A stretch of DNA of 64,000 nucleotides from Myxococcales bacterium UBA1238 (GTDB lineage Bacteria > Myxococcota_A > Bradymonadia > UBA7976 > UBA1532). Position numbers and translations under genes: made by a program. Location: contig DBWM01000002.1 of NCBI GenBank assembly GCA_002309015.1, positions 2,771 through 66,770 on the forward strand, read 5' to 3'. The notes under the pieces were generated by a model. That model worked only from the letters and a program-made list of their open reading frames with translations. It had not been told where the DNA came from and ran no database searches. How positions within the stretch are numbered: position 1 is the first letter of the stretch; every line of letters begins with the position of its first letter. Shown piece after piece: positions 60,765 through 64,000 of this stretch.

Positions 60765-62333
60765 TCACCGAACGAGGCGGAAGCCTAAATAGGGTGAGAC
60801 GTAGGTTTCAGGCATGGAATGGGTGACGCCGAAGGTCGTAGCATCGTCCCTGTAGCTCGAACCCAGGGTGATCTTCGGCGGTTTACTCTTCTTCGACTTT
60901 TCTTTCACCTTCGATGGAACGTGATCTTTCCGGTGTTCACCGGCGACAGAGGACGTCCATTCCTCTAAGTTGCCCACCAGATCGCAGATCTTTGAAGGAG
61001 AGAAGCCCTTTGGCTTGGAGCAAACCGGCCATGATCTCTCCTCCTGGCACCCCATGCGATCCTTTCCAAAGAGGACTGCATGGTCGCAATCGATTGCAAT
61101 GTCACCCCACGGATAGTTCCAGCCTTTTGGATGCGCTGCAGCGAGCCATTCCGCTTCGGTGGGGATGCGTCCATGGGCATATTGGGCATATTCCTGTGCC
61201 TGCTGATAGGTGACGCAGTTCATGGGATGCTTTGCGCGCCCCCGTTGCCCATAGTTGCAAGCCGTTGAATCCGGAGGTGGCGTGCAGAGGGCGGCCTTTA
61301 CACAGCGTTTGTACTCCTCTACTGTGACTTCATGGCGCATCATCTCGAACAGTTTCACATGTTCAACAGTGCCATCAGGCATGATCACATCGCTTTCAGG
61401 AATGGGCACCCATTCGGAGGAGGACGATTCAACCTCTTCAGGGTCATCCGGTACGCGCTCCTCATAGTCGGGATAGCTCAAGATGGGCATCGTTTCATGA
61501 ACGCGGGTGATAGACGAAGTCTGTACACCGATCCATTGCGGGCTGCCGCTCTTCAATGCATCGTCTTTTAAGAGGTCAGCAGTAAAGGCATGGAGCTCGT
61601 CGCTGGCGATGGATCCGTCGGTTTCATCGTAACGTACGCCGTCCGCCCAGCCTCGAAGCCCCGCAATCACCGCGTAGGTAAACGGTGAAAGCCCTGTATG
61701 CGCAAACCGCGAATAGTAAGGCATCTCTCCCACGCCTTTCGGCACCCAAAGGAGCGAGGTTACGCTGCTTTGCGCGGCCTTCGCGGGTGCAATCCCCTTA
61801 TGTGCAGGCAGCGGCTCAGCGTCTACGAAGATGTAAGTCTTCTTGCTGAACTTCTTTGTATAGGCTCCGCTCTGCAGCTTACCTAAGTTCAGGGCATGTT
61901 GAGCGAGCTTCGAGGGTTGGGTGGAGTCAGATGTAAGCAGGTAAGAAGCGCCTCCTTTGGCCACCCCCGCGCTGCATCCCGCGTAATAAACCCACATGCG
62001 GCCCTGGCTTCGTTTGCCCTTGATCGACTTCGAGATCTTTTCAAATGCCCCCTCCACCTGATGGGCCAGCGGATCCTGCATTCGAACGATGTTCGACCTG
62101 TGAACACCCTCCGTTGCAATCAAAAAATCGGTAAAGGCATCTGCGTCTGCCCTGGCATTCTGGCGCTTACAATCCGCCATGAGCCCTTGCTTCTGATCCA
62201 TCGAAATGATGACAGCGTAGTCCTCCAGCGCCTCTGCCCCCGACTGATAGCTGTCGAGCTTGGGCCAACGCGGCTCCGCATGCGCCGTTAAGGCCATGGA
62301 GAGCATTGCGACTGCGATTTGCTTTGCGTTCAT
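60765..62333 (-). CDS. exported pseudo-caspase fused to an FGE/SUMF1-like domain
   Basis: A 522-residue exported protein (signal MNAKQIAVAMLSMALTAHA; AAAGGAG before the ATG). Residues ~35-265 are a caspase fold homologous to the protease at 35774: YAVIISMDQKQG, GLSPFTYAVIAGLRGWADG, DGSIASDELHAF. Both catalytic residues are replaced: Cys120 stands where the other has His120 (YYAGCSAG versus YFAGHGAA), and Glu173 where it has Cys172 (FVDAEP versus VIDACN). From ~315 to the end it is an FGE/SUMF1-type C-lectin-like domain: HEVTVEEYKRCVKAALCTPP, NCVTYQQAQEYAQYAHGRIP, TEAEWLAAA, YPWGDI, ICDLVGNLEEWTSS, YLGFRLVR. It is probably a binding rather than cleaving protein. Confidence 0.88.
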   Translation of the reverse strand: MNAKQIAVAMLSMALTAHAEPRWPKLDSYQSGAEALEDYAVIISMDQKQGLMADCKRQNARADADAFTDFLIATEGVHRSNIVRMQDPLAHQVEGAFEKISKSIKGKRSQGRMWVYYAGCSAGVAKGGASYLLTSDSTQPSKLAQHALNLGKLQSGAYTKKFSKKTYIFVDAEPLPAHKGIAPAKAAQSSVTSLLWVPKGVGEMPYYSRFAHTGLSPFTYAVIAGLRGWADGVRYDETDGSIASDELHAFTADLLKDDALKSGSPQWIGVQTSSITRVHETMPILSYPDYEERVPDDPEEVESSSSEWVPIPESDVIMPDGTVEHVKLFEMMRHEVTVEEYKRCVKAALCTPPPDSTACNYGQRGRAKHPMNCVTYQQAQEYAQYAHGRIPTEAEWLAAAHPKGWNYPWGDIAIDCDHAVLFGKDRMGCQEERSWPVCSKPKGFSPSKICDLVGNLEEWTSSVAGEHRKDHVPSKVKEKSKKSKPPKITLGSSYRDDATTFGVTHSMPETYVSPYLGFRLVR

Positions 62334-62424
62334 GGGTATTCACTCCTTTCGTTCACCAGCTGCGATTCAAGAATCAACCGCGTGAAGTTGCAAGCCTTTT
62401 CGGGTCAGCGGTTCGCTTTAGGTC

Positions 62425-63198
62425 TTATTGGGGCATCTCTGTAAACGGTGCCCGCAGATATTGGGGGATTTTCCGCAGTTTCTTCAGAAGGATGCTATAG
62501 GTTCGGGGCGTGAGTCCGTTCACCTTCCATGCGCGGCGATCGTTTCGAAGCGCCTCCAGCCGCGCGCGCCAGCTGCCACTGCTCGCTCCACCCACCGACA
62601 TGCAGGTGAATACGCAGTCGATCCATTGGGTGGAGATCTTTTTCACTTCAAGGTAGCGCAGCATCAGCTCGTAATCAGCGTTTACACCGCAGTCGAGCCG
62701 ATAGAGGCCATATTGCTGATAGCAGTTTCGAGTCACAAAGAAGCAGGGGTGGGGGGGCATCCAACCCCATTTAAAGGACTGTGGCGGTCCGGAGCGCCAG
62801 TCCCGATAGGGTTGGCCGTTCTTTACATAGAGCAGGTTGCCATAAATCGAATCGGTTGGATGTTGCCTGAACCGTTCGGCGACGATGGAAAGAACGCGTT
62901 TTTGGGCGTAGCGATCGTCGGAATGGAGCAGTCCAATGAGTTCGCCCCTGGCGAGCCGAATCCCTTTGTTGATCGCGTCGTAGATGCCGCCGTCGGGTTC
63001 CGAAATCACGCGGTATTCGATGCCCCGTTGCGCGAAGGCGCCGGCGTAGCTTCGGGCGATCTCCGCCGTGCGATCCTTCGATGCGCCGTCGATGATCAGG
63101 TATTCCAGATCGCTGTAATCCTGTTCGAGCACCGATTCGATGGCCTGGGCGATGGTTTGTTCGCGCTGATAGCAGACGGTGATGATGGAAATCTTCAT
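62425..63198 (-). CDS. family 2 glycosyltransferase
   Basis: A 257-residue GT-A-fold glycosyltransferase that moves a sugar from a nucleotide donor to an acceptor, probably in polysaccharide or lipid-linked glycan assembly. Visible motifs: ISIITVCYQREQTIAQAIES, VLEQDYSDLEYLIIDGASKD (GT2 N-terminus), EPDGGIYDAINKGIRLARGE, and the DXD-like HSDD near residue 95. A WGWMPPHPCFFV block and NADYELMLRYLEV follow, as in WcaA/WcaE-like transferases. No membrane segment is seen. It is divergent from the WecA/MraY-type gene, 128 bp away, suggesting a surface glycan locus extending beyond the window. Confidence 0.9.
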   Translation of the reverse strand: MKISIITVCYQREQTIAQAIESVLEQDYSDLEYLIIDGASKDRTAEIARSYAGAFAQRGIEYRVISEPDGGIYDAINKGIRLARGELIGLLHSDDRYAQKRVLSIVAERFRQHPTDSIYGNLLYVKNGQPYRDWRSGPPQSFKWGWMPPHPCFFVTRNCYQQYGLYRLDCGVNADYELMLRYLEVKKISTQWIDCVFTCMSVGGASSGSWRARLEALRNDRRAWKVNGLTPRTYSILLKKLRKIPQYLRAPFTEMPQ

Positions 63199-63326
63199 GC
63201 GGCGTACCCTTTGGGATTGGACTTTGGGCTTATGATGCGGGGGCTGGCGCTGTCAAGGCGGATCGCGAGATTGAATTTTGGCTTTTGGCGCTGTAAGACT
63301 GCGGCCTTTGTTGTTTGAGAAGCGTC

Positions 63327-64000
63327 ATGTGGTTTTTATTTGGGATCATCTTTCTTTTTGCGGCCTTGATGACGGCGCTCCTGTTGCCGCGCATCATCTC
63401 GATCTCGGCTGCCAAGAAGCTGCTCGATCTGCCGGATGAACGCAAGTTGCACCAAAGTCCCGTCTCGCGTCTGGGTGGGTTGTGCTTTTTGCCCATCTTC
63501 ATGATGAGTATTTTCCTGTTTAACCTGTTGCTGCATTTCTTTCCGGAGCTTCATGAGAGCAACGATCCCACGACCATGGTGCAGTTTCAGGCCTTCGGTT
63601 TGGGGGCTTTTTTGCTTTATCTTCTGGGCATCGCCGATGATTTGGTGGGGGTAGGATACCGCTATAAGTTTCTTGCACAGGTGATAGCTGCAAGCTTGTT
63701 TCCGCTTTCCGGGCTCTATTTCCATTCGGCTTTGGGCATCTTTGGGTTCCATACGCTTCCTGAATGGCTCGGTGTTCTGATAACGATCTTTGCAGTGGTC
63801 TACATCACCAATGCCATCAACTTAATCGACGGTGTGGACGGTCTGGCTGCGGGCATCTGTGTGATGGCCTTCGCCCTTTATACGGTGATGCTTTCTTATT
63901 TGCAGCATCCCCTTATGGTCTGCGGTTGCGTGGCAATCTTAGGGATACTGACCATCTTCTGGGTCTTTAATGTGTTCGGCGTGTCGGGCAGGCCCATAGG
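63327..64000 (+). CDS. WecA/MraY-type sugar-phosphate transferase, 5' part
   Basis: The frame is open from the ATG at 63327 to the window end (about 224 residues seen), so the C-terminus is missing. It is a polytopic membrane protein: MWFLFGIIFLFAALMTALLL, then PDERKLHQSPVSRLGG, which is the substrate loop of the polyprenyl-phosphate GlcNAc-1-phosphate transferase family. LGIADDLVGV supplies the DD pair, and NAINLIDGVDGLAAG the NxxNxxDGxDGL motif. It would transfer a sugar-1-phosphate to undecaprenyl phosphate, starting O-antigen, teichoic-acid-like or capsule glycan synthesis. The RKLH motif and surroundings favour WecA/TagO over MraY. Confidence 0.9.
   Translation, partial: MWFLFGIIFLFAALMTALLLPRIISISAAKKLLDLPDERKLHQSPVSRLGGLCFLPIFMMSIFLFNLLLHFFPELHESNDPTTMVQFQAFGLGAFLLYLLGIADDLVGVGYRYKFLAQVIAASLFPLSGLYFHSALGIFGFHTLPEWLGVLITIFAVVYITNAINLIDGVDGLAAGICVMAFALYTVMLSYLQHPLMVCGCVAILGILTIFWVFNVFGVSGRPI

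Overview
The window looks like chromosome from a didermic, Myxococcota-like bacterium (formerly Deltaproteobacteria; moderately high GC by eye). The clues are many secreted Cys-rich proteins with EGF, MopE-like and Myxococcus-type Cys-rich repeats, a MYXO-CTERM-like C-terminal anchor, a large Sel1-repeat lipoprotein cluster, periplasmic caspase-like proteins and unusually many lipoproteins. The lineage is inferred from protein families only. I saw no rRNA, tRNA, transposase or phage gene and no cas gene.

Layout. 1-2005: the end of a Cys-rich protein and an outer-membrane-type protein. 2605-11109: a leftward stretch of metabolic genes: YgfK-type flavo-iron-sulfur protein, glycogen branching enzyme GlgB, a B12-type radical SAM protein and tryptophan synthase beta. 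11669-13518: a small membrane protein, then an E1-like (ThiF/MoeB) enzyme overlapping a ubiquitin-fold carrier protein ending in Gly-Gly. 13519-16005: a 2.5-kb region without an intact gene, holding two decayed paralogous gene remnants and a 25-unit 42-bp tandem array. 16006-28085: an outer-membrane-type protein, a giant lipoprotein with an amidohydrolase domain, a YchF-like P-loop protein, a DUF6261-like protein and a 1.4-kaa Cys-rich lipoprotein. 28422-38639: a winged-helix protein, a four-gene membrane operon, a SpoIID-like lipoprotein, a HelD-like helicase, and a caspase-like protease gene followed by two Cys-rich/EGF lipoproteins. 38828-47206: starch/glycogen utilisation, with two lipoprotein alpha-amylases and two small carbohydrate-binding lipoproteins. 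47357-57812: six Sel1-repeat genes with a second DUF6261-like gene among them. 58049-64000: a DUF134/dinitrogenase-cofactor fusion, a third DUF6261-like gene, a pseudo-caspase fused to an FGE-like domain, a glycosyltransferase and the start of a WecA/MraY-type transferase.

How it fits together. The amylases and their carbohydrate-binding partners carry lipoprotein signals followed at once by runs of Asp/Glu, as do the Cys-rich EGF/MopE-type proteins and the amidohydrolase protein. The Sel1 and SpoIID lipoproteins do not. This suggests two sorting classes, one possibly displayed on the cell surface, where it would degrade alpha-glucans; GlgB would handle storage glycogen inside the cell.

The most unusual signal is in the intergenic DNA. 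Several gaps are built from degenerate units repeating every 42-44 bp (about four helical turns), each starting with a T-rich/AAA-type core (TGAAAA.CGCC or TCAAAGGCCTTCGAT). The clearest arrays lie at 22218-22518, 59151-59425 and 60270-60740, next to two of the three DUF6261-like genes, with the regular 42-bp array at 14471-15520. They are not CRISPRs and match no repeat class I know.
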